Assembly (NCBI RefSeq): GCF_002807055.1 | Contig: NZ_NIXN01000004.1 | Coordinates: forward strand, 186,001 to 250,000 | Direction of reading: 5' to 3' | Origin: Confluentibacter citreus | GTDB taxonomy: Bacteria > Bacteroidota > Bacteroidia > Flavobacteriales > Flavobacteriaceae | DNA length: 64,000 nucleotides | Shown here: piece after piece, positions 1 to 10,100 of the stretch | Position numbering within the stretch: position 1 is the first letter of the stretch | Layout: the number at the start of each line of letters is the position of its first letter | Notes under the pieces: model-generated | Told to the model about the DNA's origin: nothing | Seen by the model: the letters and a program-made list of their open reading frames with translations, nothing else | Databases searched by the model: none | Program-made: the position numbers and the translations under genes

Positions 1-206
1 ACATTTAAGCATTAACAAGGTTATAAAAATTCATTCTAAACAGCGTTAAATAAATGTGAAAAAGATATCAAATATGAAACATGCACTTTAAAAAATTATC
101 ACTAATGCGATAAAATCTATCATTAAAATTTTTAGCTGATGTAAGTATCAATTTCACTTCTTTAATCTCTCATTTTGTTTCCAATGTAGAAGTCGGAAAC
201 AAAGCT

Positions 207-638
207 TTAGTTTTCAGTAATATGATTCTTGATATTCGGATTGATAAGCGTTAAATCTTTAGCCAAAGTAACCTTGTCTTTGGGAGATATAATGATATCA
301 TCGAATTTGGCATAGGTAATCTCAATTCTGTCAAGTGAAGGGGCGGGAGAAGATATGAGGCTATTTGTTTTTGAGATGGTTTTTATCTCATGAATGCTTA
401 TACTTTTGGTATATAGGAATCCGCATTTAATTTTGAGTACATCATTGTCAATCCAATATTCAGTCCCCAAAAAGATATTTAAAATAAAAAGATAAGAAGG
501 AACTAAAATTGCTATTAAGACATAAAACTCTTTATGAATGCCATTATTTATAGCTCCAAAGATTAAAGGAATAAAAAACAACAAAAATATCACAACCAAC
601 ATGATATAAGATACTTTGGCTTGATATTTTTTGGTCAT
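207..638 (-). CDS. PH-domain (bPH_6/DUF1200-like) small membrane protein
   Basis: A 143-residue protein with two hydrophobic helices near the N-terminus (about residues 10-30 and 38-57), followed by a soluble part of about 80 residues containing an EYWIDNDVLKIKCG stretch. This layout, two helices then a short bacterial PH-like beta fold, is typical of the bPH_6 family, which has no assigned biochemical role. It is transcribed alone, away from nhaD. A TAnnTTTG-type box lies about 100 bases upstream on the same strand. The family call rests on layout and motif resemblance. Confidence 0.6.
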   Translation of the reverse strand: MTKKYQAKVSYIMLVVIFLLFFIPLIFGAINNGIHKEFYVLIAILVPSYLFILNIFLGTEYWIDNDVLKIKCGFLYTKSISIHEIKTISKTNSLISSPAPSLDRIEITYAKFDDIIISPKDKVTLAKDLTLINPNIKNHITEN

Positions 639-976
639 AATAAGGTTTTTAATATCATGGTGAATTAATATCTTTTTCCGATGGATATAATGATTTCAAA
701 ATTAGTGATATATACTTTTTTAAAAATCAAATATGTTACAAATTTAGTAGTTTATTTGGCTTCTTTTTTTAACAAATATTTATTTTGTGTTATTAAAAAA
801 AGATAAAGAAAATTTACGTAAAATTACGGGCAAATTCACTTAAATGGATTGAGGTATAAAAAATGGTAACACACTAATTTATAATACATGTTTACTTCAA
901 TCAAAAAGTACTAGATTTTCTACAATCTAAATCAATATAAACACAACATTCTACTTAAAAATTTAACTAACCCAAT
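639..976. other. Intergenic region between divergent genes
   Basis: AT-rich stretch of 338 bases separating the minus-strand PH-domain gene from plus-strand nhaD. It should hold both promoters. No coding frame, RNA gene or clear hairpin was seen beyond the candidate -7 box at 739-746. Confidence 0.6.
739..746 (-). promoter_or_regulatory. Possible -7 box for the PH-domain gene
   Basis: The minus strand reads TAAATTTG, a full match to the Bacteroidota sigma-A -7 consensus TAnnTTTG, about 100 bases before the start at 638. No -33 TTTG sits at the usual spacing of about 19 bases, so this is only a candidate in AT-rich DNA. Confidence 0.25.
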
Positions 977-2281
977 ATGTATATAGCCATAATCATCATT
1001 TTCGTTATAGGATATCTTGCGATAGCCTTAGAACATAATATTAATGTAAACAAAACAGCAACAGCATTGCTTTTAGGGGTGCTGTGTTGGACACTACTTG
1101 TTTTTGGAAGCGCCACGATTTTTCCCCATTTTGAAAGCATTGAAGCTTCCCATTTTATTTCGGAATCACTTTTAGAGCACGTTGGAGAGATTTCAGAAAT
1201 TTTGTTTTTTCTTTTAGGAGCCATGACCATTGTAGAGCTCATGGATGCCCATGAAGGGTTCGGATTAATCACTGATAAGATTAAGATAAAGAAAAAAAGC
1301 CATTTACTTATTATATTAAGTTTTATAACGTTTTTCCTATCAGCTGCTTTGGATAATTTGACGACTGCTATTGTTATGGCAGCGGTTTTAAGAAAAATGA
1401 TAAAAGATAAAAACGATTTATGGATTTTTGCCTCCATGATGATCATAGCCGCCAATGCTGGTGGTGCTTGGTCACCTATAGGCGACGTAACTACCATTAT
1501 GTTATGGATAGGTGGCCAAATTACGGCTTCAAATATTGTTACCGCTATTTTTATTCCTAGCTTAGTATCTACACTTATACCTTTAGCAATTTTGAGCTCA
1601 AAACTAAAAGGGGATGTTGCCATAATGGATAATCATTTAGGAGCAAGCCATACAAAAAATGAGATAAGTACATTTGATAAAACAATCGTTTTTGCAACTG
1701 GAGTGTCAGCATTATTGTTTGTTCCCATCTTTAAAACGGTCACACATTTGCCTCCTTTTATGGGTATTTTATTTGGGTTAGGCATCATGTGGATTTTAAC
1801 AGAGGTTTTACACATGAAAAAGAATGAAGAGCATAAAAAATCACTTTCAATCTCAGCCATTCTGACGCGTATTGATACTCCAAGTATACTATTCTTTTTA
1901 GGAATATTATTGGCTGTAGCAGCTTTACAAGTAGGAGGGCATTTATTGCAACTGTCCCAAGTTTTGGATGCTAATTTTGATAGTGTCTATGCTATTAATT
2001 TATTAATAGGGTTGTTATCTTCTATTATTGATAACGTACCAATGGTGGCAGCGGCTATGGGCATGTATCCTTTAGAAACATATGCAGTAGATAGTGTGTT
2101 TTGGGAACTCTTGGCCTATTGTGCTGGAACAGGCGGCAGTATTTTAATTATTGGTTCAGCCGCTGGAGTTGCCATTATGGGAATTTTTAAAATTGATTTT
2201 ATTTGGTACGTAAAAAAGATATCATTTGTAGCTATTCTTGGATACCTTGCGGGTATTGGGGCGTATATGCTATTAAATTAA
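977..2281 (+). CDS. nhaD: NhaD-type Na+/H+ antiporter
   Basis: A 434-residue inner-membrane protein with about 11-13 hydrophobic segments, of the ion-transporter superfamily (CitMHS-like NhaD). It exchanges sodium for protons and supports pH and salt balance. The two inverted halves each carry the family's acidic loop motif: DNLTT at Asp126 and DNVPM at Asp352. Conserved Gly/Ser patches such as ANAGGAWSPIGD and GTGGS surround the ion site. Full family length. The next gene begins 124 bases on and has its own -7 box, so nhaD may be monocistronic. A second antiporter (NhaC type) lies at 43.5-45.0 kb, consistent with a marine habitat. Confidence 0.9.
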   Translation: MYIAIIIIFVIGYLAIALEHNINVNKTATALLLGVLCWTLLVFGSATIFPHFESIEASHFISESLLEHVGEISEILFFLLGAMTIVELMDAHEGFGLITDKIKIKKKSHLLIILSFITFFLSAALDNLTTAIVMAAVLRKMIKDKNDLWIFASMMIIAANAGGAWSPIGDVTTIMLWIGGQITASNIVTAIFIPSLVSTLIPLAILSSKLKGDVAIMDNHLGASHTKNEISTFDKTIVFATGVSALLFVPIFKTVTHLPPFMGILFGLGIMWILTEVLHMKKNEEHKKSLSISAILTRIDTPSILFFLGILLAVAALQVGGHLLQLSQVLDANFDSVYAINLLIGLLSSIIDNVPMVAAAMGMYPLETYAVDSVFWELLAYCAGTGGSILIIGSAAGVAIMGIFKIDFIWYVKKISFVAILGYLAGIGAYMLLN

Positions 2282-2373
2282 TTTTTGGTAGATTTAACCA
2301 TAACCCTATATATTTTTATCTAACTAAACCTCTTATTTATCTAAAACAAGATGGTATTAATTTAAGTTATGTT

Positions 2374-2381
2374 TAAATTTG
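2374..2381 (+). promoter_or_regulatory. Candidate -7 box of the uxu-lut operon
   Basis: TAAATTTG matches the Bacteroidota -7 consensus TAnnTTTG and lies 24 bases before the SDR start codon, a plausible short leader. No good -33 TTTG was found. It is the best promoter candidate for the five-gene operon that follows. Confidence 0.4.
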
Positions 2382-2405
2382 CATAGATTATAAAATAAAA
2401 TTTAA

Positions 2406-3218
2406 ATGAATTTATTCGATATTGAAAACAAAGTAGTCCTTGTTACAGGCGGAGGTGGTGTACTAGGTGGTAGTATGGCCGAGTATTTATTAAAAAACGG
2501 TGCCATTGTCATTATTTTACATTACAAAAAAGATACGGTTGATGAAACGGTAAAACGCATGTCATCCATCAGTAAAAAAGTGGATGGTTTTGTATGTAAC
2601 GTGACAGATGAAAAGAGCCTCAAAGAAGTGTCTGATGCCGTCATTTCTAAATACGGAAAAATAGATGTTTTAATAAATGCTGCTGGTGGTAATATGCCTG
2701 GAGCTACTGTGGGACCGACACAATCATTTTTTGATATCAATATGGACGACTTTAGAAAAGTTGTCGATTTAAATTTATTTGGAAGTATTATACCTTCCAT
2801 TGTTTTTGGTAAGGAAATGGTAAAAAACAAACAGGGAATTATCATCAATATATCTTCCATGGCTTCAGAAAGAGCCATTACCAGGGTAGCGGGCTATTCA
2901 GCATCCAAAGCAGCGATAGACAATTACACTAAATGGTTATCGGTAGAGTTGGCTTTAAAATATGGCGATGGGTTACGTGTAAATGCCATCGCTCCCGGAT
3001 TCTTTATTGGAAACCAAAACAGAGCATTATTGTTAAATGAAGATGGCAGTTTAACACAAAGAGGTAACACAATTATCAATAATACGCCTATGAAACGTTT
3101 TGGAGAAGCTGATGAATTACACGGTGCCTTACATTATTTATGTTCTGATGCTTCAAAATTTGTTACGGGTATTACGATTCCTGTGGATGGTGGCTTTAGT
3201 GCTTTTAGTGGTGTTTAA
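2406..3218 (+). CDS. SDR-family oxidoreductase, probable fructuronate reductase
   Basis: A 270-residue classical short-chain dehydrogenase. It shows the Rossmann motif TGGGGVLGG near residue 15, the NAAGG motif, the catalytic Ser in NISSMAS, the catalytic pair Tyr164/Lys168 in YSASK, and the PG motif in the APGFF segment. The next gene, 18 bases downstream, is mannonate dehydratase. In many Bacteroidota an SDR in this position replaces the classical UxuB and interconverts D-fructuronate and D-mannonate. Function is inferred from the neighbour and family; the sequence alone shows only an NAD(P)-dependent SDR. It is the first gene of an operon running through lutC. Confidence 0.75.
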   Translation: MNLFDIENKVVLVTGGGGVLGGSMAEYLLKNGAIVIILHYKKDTVDETVKRMSSISKKVDGFVCNVTDEKSLKEVSDAVISKYGKIDVLINAAGGNMPGATVGPTQSFFDINMDDFRKVVDLNLFGSIIPSIVFGKEMVKNKQGIIINISSMASERAITRVAGYSASKAAIDNYTKWLSVELALKYGDGLRVNAIAPGFFIGNQNRALLLNEDGSLTQRGNTIINNTPMKRFGEADELHGALHYLCSDASKFVTGITIPVDGGFSAFSGV

Positions 3219-3236
3219 TAAAAATTAACAACGAAT

Positions 3237-4400
3237 ATGCAAGAAACATTCAGATGGTTTGGAGTAAACGACTCCGTAAAACTATCATATATAAGACAAG
3301 CAGGAGCAACAGGAGTCGTTACGGCATTACACCATGTTGCTAATGGAGAGGTTTGGGAAGTTGAAGAGATTTTAAAAGTAAAAAATGCCATTGAATCCCA
3401 AGGGATGGAATGGTCGTTTATAGAAAGTATTCCCATTCACGAAAATATCAAGTTGCGTAAAGGGGATTATTTACAACGCATTGAAAACTATAAGCAAAGC
3501 TTAAGAAATGTGGCTTCTTGTGGTATTAAGAATGTATGTTACAACTTCATGCCAGTATTGGATTGGACGCGTACAGAATTATTCTGGAAATTACCAGATG
3601 GAAGCACTGCTTTACGTTTTGATAAAGTGGATATGGCTGTTTTTGAGTGTTTCATTATGGAACGTGATGGTGTTGAAGATTCTTATACACCAGAAATTTT
3701 AGAAAAGGCAAAAGTGCGTTTTTCTAAAATGACTTCCCAAGAAAAGCAAGCTTTAGAAGATAATGTTTTAAAAGGATTGCCTGGAACTGTGGACGATTTA
3801 ACCATTCCTGTGTTTAAGGAGATGATTGCCCAATATGATAATCTGTCCCATGCCGACTTAAAAGCTAATTTATCGTTCTTTTTAAACCAAGTGATTCCAG
3901 TTTGTGAAGAACATGGTATTGTAATGGCGATTCACCCGGACGACCCGCCTATGGATATTATGGGGCTACCCAGAATTATTAAATCTGAAAAGGATTTAGA
4001 AGATTTGATTGGATTTATTGATAGTCCTTCCAATGGCATTACCTTTTGTACAGGTTCTTTAGGAGCCAATCCAGATAACGATTTACCTAAACTAGTTCGG
4101 AAATTTGCTGATAGAATTCATTTTCTTCATTTAAGAAACGTGAGGAGGGAAGCAGATGGCAGTTTTTATGAAGACAATCATTTAGATGGCTCTTCAGATA
4201 TGTATGAAGTGGTAAAAGCCGTTTTGGAAATTGAAAAAGAACGTAACGTGCAATTGCCTATGCGTCCAGATCACGGACATCAAATGTTACATGATTTAGA
4301 ACCAAACAGTGCCTATCCGGGCTATACATCCATAGGACGTTTACGTGGTTTGGCAGAATTACGTGGGCTCGCACTTGGTATTTCCAGAAGCTCAAAATAA
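3237..4400 (+). CDS. uxuA: Mannonate dehydratase
   Basis: A 387-residue cytoplasmic enzyme that dehydrates D-mannonate to 2-keto-3-deoxygluconate in hexuronate breakdown, with a xylose-isomerase-like TIM barrel and a divalent metal. Typical UxuA landmarks are present: the N-terminal TFRWFG and GATGVVTALHH segments, HPDDPP, FCTGSLG, HFLHLRNV and RPDHGHQM near the C-terminus, which supply the His/Cys/Asp metal ligands. Full family length. It ends directly against the lutA start codon with no gap, so translation is probably coupled to lutA. Confidence 0.93.
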   Translation: MQETFRWFGVNDSVKLSYIRQAGATGVVTALHHVANGEVWEVEEILKVKNAIESQGMEWSFIESIPIHENIKLRKGDYLQRIENYKQSLRNVASCGIKNVCYNFMPVLDWTRTELFWKLPDGSTALRFDKVDMAVFECFIMERDGVEDSYTPEILEKAKVRFSKMTSQEKQALEDNVLKGLPGTVDDLTIPVFKEMIAQYDNLSHADLKANLSFFLNQVIPVCEEHGIVMAIHPDDPPMDIMGLPRIIKSEKDLEDLIGFIDSPSNGITFCTGSLGANPDNDLPKLVRKFADRIHFLHLRNVRREADGSFYEDNHLDGSSDMYEVVKAVLEIEKERNVQLPMRPDHGHQMLHDLEPNSAYPGYTSIGRLRGLAELRGLALGISRSSK

Positions 4401-5138
4401 ATGAAAGTTGGGCTGTTCATACCATGTTATGTCAATCAATTATATCCTAAAGTTGGGATTGCCACTTTAGAGCTTTTAGAAAAGTTAGGGGTTGAAGTTG
4501 ATTATCCAATCGGACAAACATGTTGTGGACAGCCTTTAGGCAATTCAGGTTATGAAGATGAATCAAAAGGAACTTGCCAGTTATTCATCGAAAACTTCAA
4601 AAAATACGACTATATTGTTTGTCCTTCAGGAAGTTGTGTGTACCACGTAAAAAAACATTTTGATATTTTAGAGCAAACAGAAGATGTTATAAATGTTAGA
4701 AATAATATTTATGAATTGAGCCAATTCATCTTCCAAGTTTTGAAAAAAGCCAATCTAGGAGCGTCTTTTCCATATAAAGTTGGCATTCATAAAAGTTGTC
4801 ATGGCTTACGTGGTTTACGACTTGGTTCTTGTTCTGAGCGTATGGACGTTCCATATTCCATTGAAGAAAATCTGTTAAAGGAAGTGAAAGGCATTCAATT
4901 AAAAACCTTGAATAGGGTAGATGAGTGTTGCGGATTTGGAGGGACATTTTCCGTTTTTGAAGAAGCCATTTCCGTAAAAATGGGAAAAGACAGAATCCAA
5001 GACCATTTAAATAGTGATGTGGAAGTGATTACTGGAACTGACCAATCGTGTTTAATGCATTTAGAAGGTTTGATTAACCGGAACAATCAACCTTTAAAAG
5101 TGATGCACATTGCCGAAATCTTAAATAGCACTTTATAA
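4401..5138 (+). CDS. lutA: Lactate utilization protein A, (Fe-S)-binding CCG protein
   Basis: A 245-residue cytoplasmic protein with two CCG domains, each able to bind iron-sulfur clusters: QTCCGQP at Cys41-Cys42 with CPSGSC downstream, and DECCGFGG at Cys176-Cys177 with a preceding HKSCHG. This is the LutA/YkgE (GlcF-like) family, one of three subunits of the LutABC L-lactate oxidation complex. It abuts uxuA and overlaps lutB by one base (TAATG), showing tight coupling. The substrate is not proven by sequence; placement after uxuA leaves another 2-hydroxyacid possible. Confidence 0.88.
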   Translation: MKVGLFIPCYVNQLYPKVGIATLELLEKLGVEVDYPIGQTCCGQPLGNSGYEDESKGTCQLFIENFKKYDYIVCPSGSCVYHVKKHFDILEQTEDVINVRNNIYELSQFIFQVLKKANLGASFPYKVGIHKSCHGLRGLRLGSCSERMDVPYSIEENLLKEVKGIQLKTLNRVDECCGFGGTFSVFEEAISVKMGKDRIQDHLNSDVEVITGTDQSCLMHLEGLINRNNQPLKVMHIAEILNSTL

Positions 5139-6499
5139 TGCCGCACGCCAAGGAAGCCGAATTATTTAATAACGATGAAGCTAAAGTCAATTGGCACGAC
5201 CAAGCTTTATGGTTTGTTAGAAATAAACGGGATAAAGCGGCACATACTGTAAAAGGCTGGGAAGAACTACGGAATTTGGCTTCTGCCATCAAAGCGAACG
5301 TGCTTTCCAATTTAGATGACTATCTGATTCAGTTTGAAGAAAATGCTCAAAAGAATGGTATTCACATTCATTGGGCAGCAGATGCAGAGGCACATAATAA
5401 AATTATTCATGACATATTGCTGAAAAACAACGTAAAAATGGTTGTCAAAAGCAAATCCATGCTCACCGAAGAATGCCACTTAAATCCGTATTTGGAAGCT
5501 CACGGCATTGAAGTCATTGATACCGATTTAGGTGAACGTATTGTGCAACTTGCCAAGGAACCCCCTAGCCATATTGTGTTGCCCGCTATTCATAAGACAA
5601 AAGAAGAGGTAGATGTTTTATTTCAAAAACACTTAGGCACTATTCCCAGTAATGGCGATCCACAATATTTAACCAATGAAGCTAGAAAGCATTTACGGGA
5701 TAAATTTTTAAAAGCAGATGCTGCCATAACAGGCGTTAATTTTGCCATTGCAGAAACAGGAGGATTTGTAGTTTGCACCAATGAGGGCAACGCTGATATG
5801 GGCGTTCACCTTGCCAAAGTTCATATTGCCAGTATGGGCATTGAAAAAATTATTCCACAGGAAAAGCATTTAGGTGTTTTTTTAAGGTTATTGGCAAGAA
5901 GTGCCACCGGACAGCCTATAACTACCTACTCTTCGCATTTTAATAAACCGACCGAAGGAAAAGAAATGCATATTATTATTGTTGATAATGGCAGAACAGA
6001 ACAGTTAGGTAGAGAACATTTTAGAAGTTCTTTAAATTGCATTCGTTGCGGTGCTTGTATGAATACGTGTCCGATTTATAGACGTAGCGGCGGACATAGT
6101 TACAAGGCTACCATTCCAGGGCCGATAGGTTCCATATTATCACCTGGAATGGATTTAAAAAAACACGGTTCATTACCATTTGCATCCACGTTATGTGGTT
6201 CTTGTAGTGATGTTTGCCCCGTAAAAATCAATATTCACGAGCAATTGTACCAATGGCGACAAATTATCACCAAAGATGTTAAGCAGCCTATTGTAAAAAA
6301 AACGGTTTTAAAAATTGCTGGACGCGTTTTAGCAAATTCTAAATTATATGGGTTCTTCGGAAAATCAGCGCGATTTATGTTGAAACACCTCCCCAAATCT
6401 GTCATCAATTCCCAAACAAATACTTGGGGAAAAGCAAGGGATTTGCCCAAAGTTGAAAACGAGAATTTTGAGGATTGGTATAAAAAAAGGAAATCATGA
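5138..6499 (+). CDS. lutB: Lactate utilization protein B, iron-sulfur LUD protein
   Basis: A 453-residue protein with an N-terminal LUD domain (about 60-290) and a ferredoxin-like 4Fe-4S region: Cys301, Cys304, Cys307 and Cys311 in CIRCGACMNTC, then Cys353, Cys356 and Cys360 in CGSCSDVCP. A C-terminal tail of the DUF3390 type follows. It is the electron-transfer subunit that works with LutA and LutC in oxidising L-lactate to pyruvate. Start and stop overlap the neighbouring lut genes by 1 and 4 bases. Length is normal for LutB/YkgF. Confidence 0.9.
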   Translation: MPHAKEAELFNNDEAKVNWHDQALWFVRNKRDKAAHTVKGWEELRNLASAIKANVLSNLDDYLIQFEENAQKNGIHIHWAADAEAHNKIIHDILLKNNVKMVVKSKSMLTEECHLNPYLEAHGIEVIDTDLGERIVQLAKEPPSHIVLPAIHKTKEEVDVLFQKHLGTIPSNGDPQYLTNEARKHLRDKFLKADAAITGVNFAIAETGGFVVCTNEGNADMGVHLAKVHIASMGIEKIIPQEKHLGVFLRLLARSATGQPITTYSSHFNKPTEGKEMHIIIVDNGRTEQLGREHFRSSLNCIRCGACMNTCPIYRRSGGHSYKATIPGPIGSILSPGMDLKKHGSLPFASTLCGSCSDVCPVKINIHEQLYQWRQIITKDVKQPIVKKTVLKIAGRVLANSKLYGFFGKSARFMLKHLPKSVINSQTNTWGKARDLPKVENENFEDWYKKRKS

Positions 6500-7077
6500 G
6501 TAGAGCGTCTATTTTAAATGCCATTAAAAAGAACAAGCCAGAGTCAGTGCCTTTACCAGAGATTGATTTAAGTCTTTTTCAGGAAGATATTGATTTGGTC
6601 GATATATTTTCCAAAAATTTAGAATCAGTAGGAGGTAGGATTGTTTCTTCGAATACCATAGAAGATTTAGATGGCGAAATTAAAAAGCGATACCCAAACG
6701 CCAAACATATTGTATCCTGTTCAAACACATCACAATTAGCAACCATTTCAATTTCAAATGAAACCCAACCTCATAGTTTAGAATCAATAGATTTGGCTAT
6801 TATTGATGCTCAACTAGGTGTGGCAGAGAATGGCGCTGTGTGGATTTCTGAAAACAATTTTATCGTTCGAGCTTTACCCTTTATTGCCAACGATCTGGTT
6901 TTAATTCTGTCAAAAAACGCTATATGTTTGCACATGCATGACGCCTACAACCTGATTTCTAAACGAGATAGAACCTTTGGACTATTCCTTTCCGGACCTT
7001 CAAAAACGGCAGATATAGAACAATGTTTAGTGATTGGCGCCCAAGGCGCTATGAGTGTGACTGTTTTTATTGTTTAA
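6496..7077 (+). CDS. lutC: Lactate utilization protein C, LUD domain
   Basis: A 193-residue LUD-domain protein of the LutC/YkgG family and last gene of the operon, overlapping lutB by 4 bases. Family features include the AQLGVAENGAVWISE core and the C-terminal LFLSGPSKTADIEQ segment. It acts with LutA and LutB in lactate oxidation. A decayed second copy of its last ~35 codons occurs at 11541-11653, on the far side of the GH3 gene. A hairpin terminator follows at 7108-7140. Confidence 0.9.
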   Translation: MSRASILNAIKKNKPESVPLPEIDLSLFQEDIDLVDIFSKNLESVGGRIVSSNTIEDLDGEIKKRYPNAKHIVSCSNTSQLATISISNETQPHSLESIDLAIIDAQLGVAENGAVWISENNFIVRALPFIANDLVLILSKNAICLHMHDAYNLISKRDRTFGLFLSGPSKTADIEQCLVIGAQGAMSVTVFIV

Positions 7078-7107
7078 ACTTGATGTAATAATCTTGATGG
7101 GTAAATA

Positions 7108-7140
7108 AAAACCTATGATAAGCAAACTCATCATAGGTTT
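7108..7140. terminator. Bidirectional hairpin terminator between lutC and the GH3 gene
   Basis: AAACCTATGAT pairs with ATCATAGGTTT (11 bp stem, 11-base loop). The minus strand continues into a T-rich run, so it fits the GH3 gene best, but it can also end the lut operon because the two genes converge here. Confidence 0.75.
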
Positions 7141-7166
7141 GTAATAATTATCCTGTATTAATTAAA

Positions 7167-10100
7167 CTAATTCAACCCACTATTTGTGATGCGGAAATAG
7201 TCAAAAGACACATCGAATGGTGTATTTGGTTTTGTAGTATCTGAATCAAACCAATACGTGCTTTTCATATATTGTGTTATCAGTCCATCACTTACAATGA
7301 TACCAGCATTGATATCCTTTAATAGCACGTCTACCATTCCTAGTATTTCGAATTTTTTACCATCGAGGGAATAATAAGCCGTGTATAGGCTACCTTTCTT
7401 TTCTAATTTTAAGATTAAGCTATTATTGCCAGTTATTTCTTTGGATAAATTAAAACTTGCTACTGATTTAGCAATATCATTTTCTTCCATCATAAAATCG
7501 ATAGTGCCCGCTTGAACGCCGGTAGCCCGTGTGGTTTTCGTAACGGCACGGAACATCAATTTAACAAAATTACTATCATCTTGATAAGCCAGAATACCTG
7601 TATTTTCTGGTTGTGAAGGGGTTCTGGAACACACCAATTTTGTTTCAGCTATCCAATCATTATTAGCACTTTGTAGTAGTATATTTTTAGCGTTATTGGT
7701 GTCTTCCGATATATCACCTACTTCACTTGTAATAGTAAGCAATCCACTAGTAGTATTTTTAGTGGCGTTGTTTTCCCTAATCCATGTCCATTGGTTTCCA
7801 ACAGAACCATTAAACTCATCACTAACGGAATTGACATCAAAATTGAAGTAATACATATTTGTTTCAAGTGTAATGTTGTCAATAAGCTTTACAATGGTTG
7901 TTCCCGGGATACTTTTGGCTTGTTCAATATCTATTGTCATGTTATCTCCAAGAGCAGACGCTTTCACTACGGGAATTTTTGATTTAGAACTCAAAAGATA
8001 ACTGTACGCTTTTATGTTTTTATCAAAGCCACTAATGTTTTTGCCGTTAATGGTAATGGATTTTGGGTTTAAGTCGGGCATAACTTTGAGAGGATAGTTG
8101 TTTGAAACGGTTATGCCATCTACAGTAACATCGGCATAAATTAATGCGACTCCCACACCAGTAGCAGTTACTTTTCCATTGTCGTCAACTTTTGCAACTG
8201 ATGGATTATTGCTTTTGTAATCCACTTTAGCTTTTGCTAGATCGTAAAAACTATCGTCTGACATCGCTGCTGTTACACTCGTTTGAATCATATCACCAGG
8301 TCTTAAAACGACTTTGTCACTTTCTGCAACCACGGTTGTTAAAACAGGTTTATAGGAGCCGTTCATGTTGGCTTCTACTTGCCCTTTAATAGCTCTGGAA
8401 GATGCGCCAATTTCAAAAATATATTTTCCTTGGTCGAAAGTGATTTTACCGGCTTCGGTATTCCAAAACCAAAGATCTGCACAGTCAATATCAATGGATA
8501 CCGTTTTTACTTGTCCTTTTGGAATGGTGACTCTTTTAAAACCTTTTAATCTTTTAATAGGTCGTTCCATGGAAGCAGGACTGTCTGGCGTTTTTACATA
8601 TATCTGCACAACTTCATCACCATCAACAGCTCCAGTGTTTTTAACATCAACACTAATGGTGACTTTATCATTAGGAGTTATACTACTTTTATTGATTTTG
8701 AAATTACTATATTCAAAGGATGTATAAGATAATCCATATCCAAATTCATAGGACACATCTTTGTTATAATACCAATACGTTCTTCCATTGGTACCATCAC
8801 CACGCAAGGTGTAATCATTAAAGTCCGGGAGGTCGTTTAATGATTTATGCCAAGTAACGTTAAGTTTTCCTCCTGGATTCACATCACCAAATAAAATTTT
8901 AGCCATAGCGGTACCTTGCGCTTGCCCATTGTAACCAGTCCAGATAATGCCAGGAATATTTTGTGAATTTTTAAATTGTTCCACTTCTACCATGCCCATA
9001 GTTTGCATTACGACAATGGTATTTGGGTTAACGGCAGCAATAGATTTAATGAGTTCGTTTTGGTTTCCCGGTAAGGTAATTTCAAAACGATCGGATTCTT
9101 CTCTTCCAGTTGTTTGGTCTGTGCCGACAAATACTAATGTAACATCTGCAGAAGCTGCCATATCTAAAGTTTCTTGATCTGTACCAGGTGTTTCCGCTTC
9201 GCGATACACGAGCACAATGGTTTGCGGCCCTGTAATACCCAATGTGTTTATTTTAACGGGAACAGATTTAGCTCTTGCAAAACCACCAAAACCACCTGCT
9301 TGTTGGGTGCCTTGAATTTTTTCGGTTGCCAATATATTGCCCGTTGCAGAACCGACTCTCACTTCTAGTAATCCACCATCTGCGCTTACGGTCATGTTGA
9401 ATTTAATGGTATCCACATTGGTGATATCTACATTATTATAGGCCGTCCAGTCCCCATCTTTTATGCCTCGAACTGAAGTTTGTCCGAAACGGGCTGAAGT
9501 AATTAAGCCAGCTGCTGAACCATCAAATTTTGTGGCGTCATATTCTTTTAAAACATTATCCTTGCTGACTGTTGAAAAACCCAACATAGTAAAGAAATCC
9601 GTTTTTCTATCCGTATTCCCACTAGATTTTGATACAACTTCAATGTCGAGGTTATGCTGTTTAATGTAATTTTGAATGCCTGCCAAAGGAGTTATTTTTA
9701 ATGAAGGTTCCACTTCTCCCGAATAATCGCCTAATTCAATTTTATCGGCCTGGGGTCCTAATACAGCTATTTTTTTAATACCTTTTAGGTTTATAGGCAA
9801 GGCTTTCACACCTGTTTTGCTAACAGGATTATTTTTAAGTAGCACTGGGGTCTTGAGTGCAATTTCTAAAGCTAGATCATTATGAGCCGGATCGTTAACG
9901 ATATTCGGTTTAATATTGGTGTATGATACCTTCTCCTTGGGGTCAAATTCACCAATCCTCATCCTAATCGTAAAAATATTTATTAAAGCCTTATCGATAT
10001 CTCCTTGAGTTAATAAACCTTTTTCTACGGCACTTAGAGCATGGTTTTGATATATACCACCACAATCTGTATCCACTCCAGATAAAAGTCCCAAAGCAGC

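Noticed and set aside
967-1623. Long open frame on the minus strand opposite nhaD
   Set aside because: It is antisense to a clear antiporter gene and its product has no recognisable domain; it arises from codon bias.
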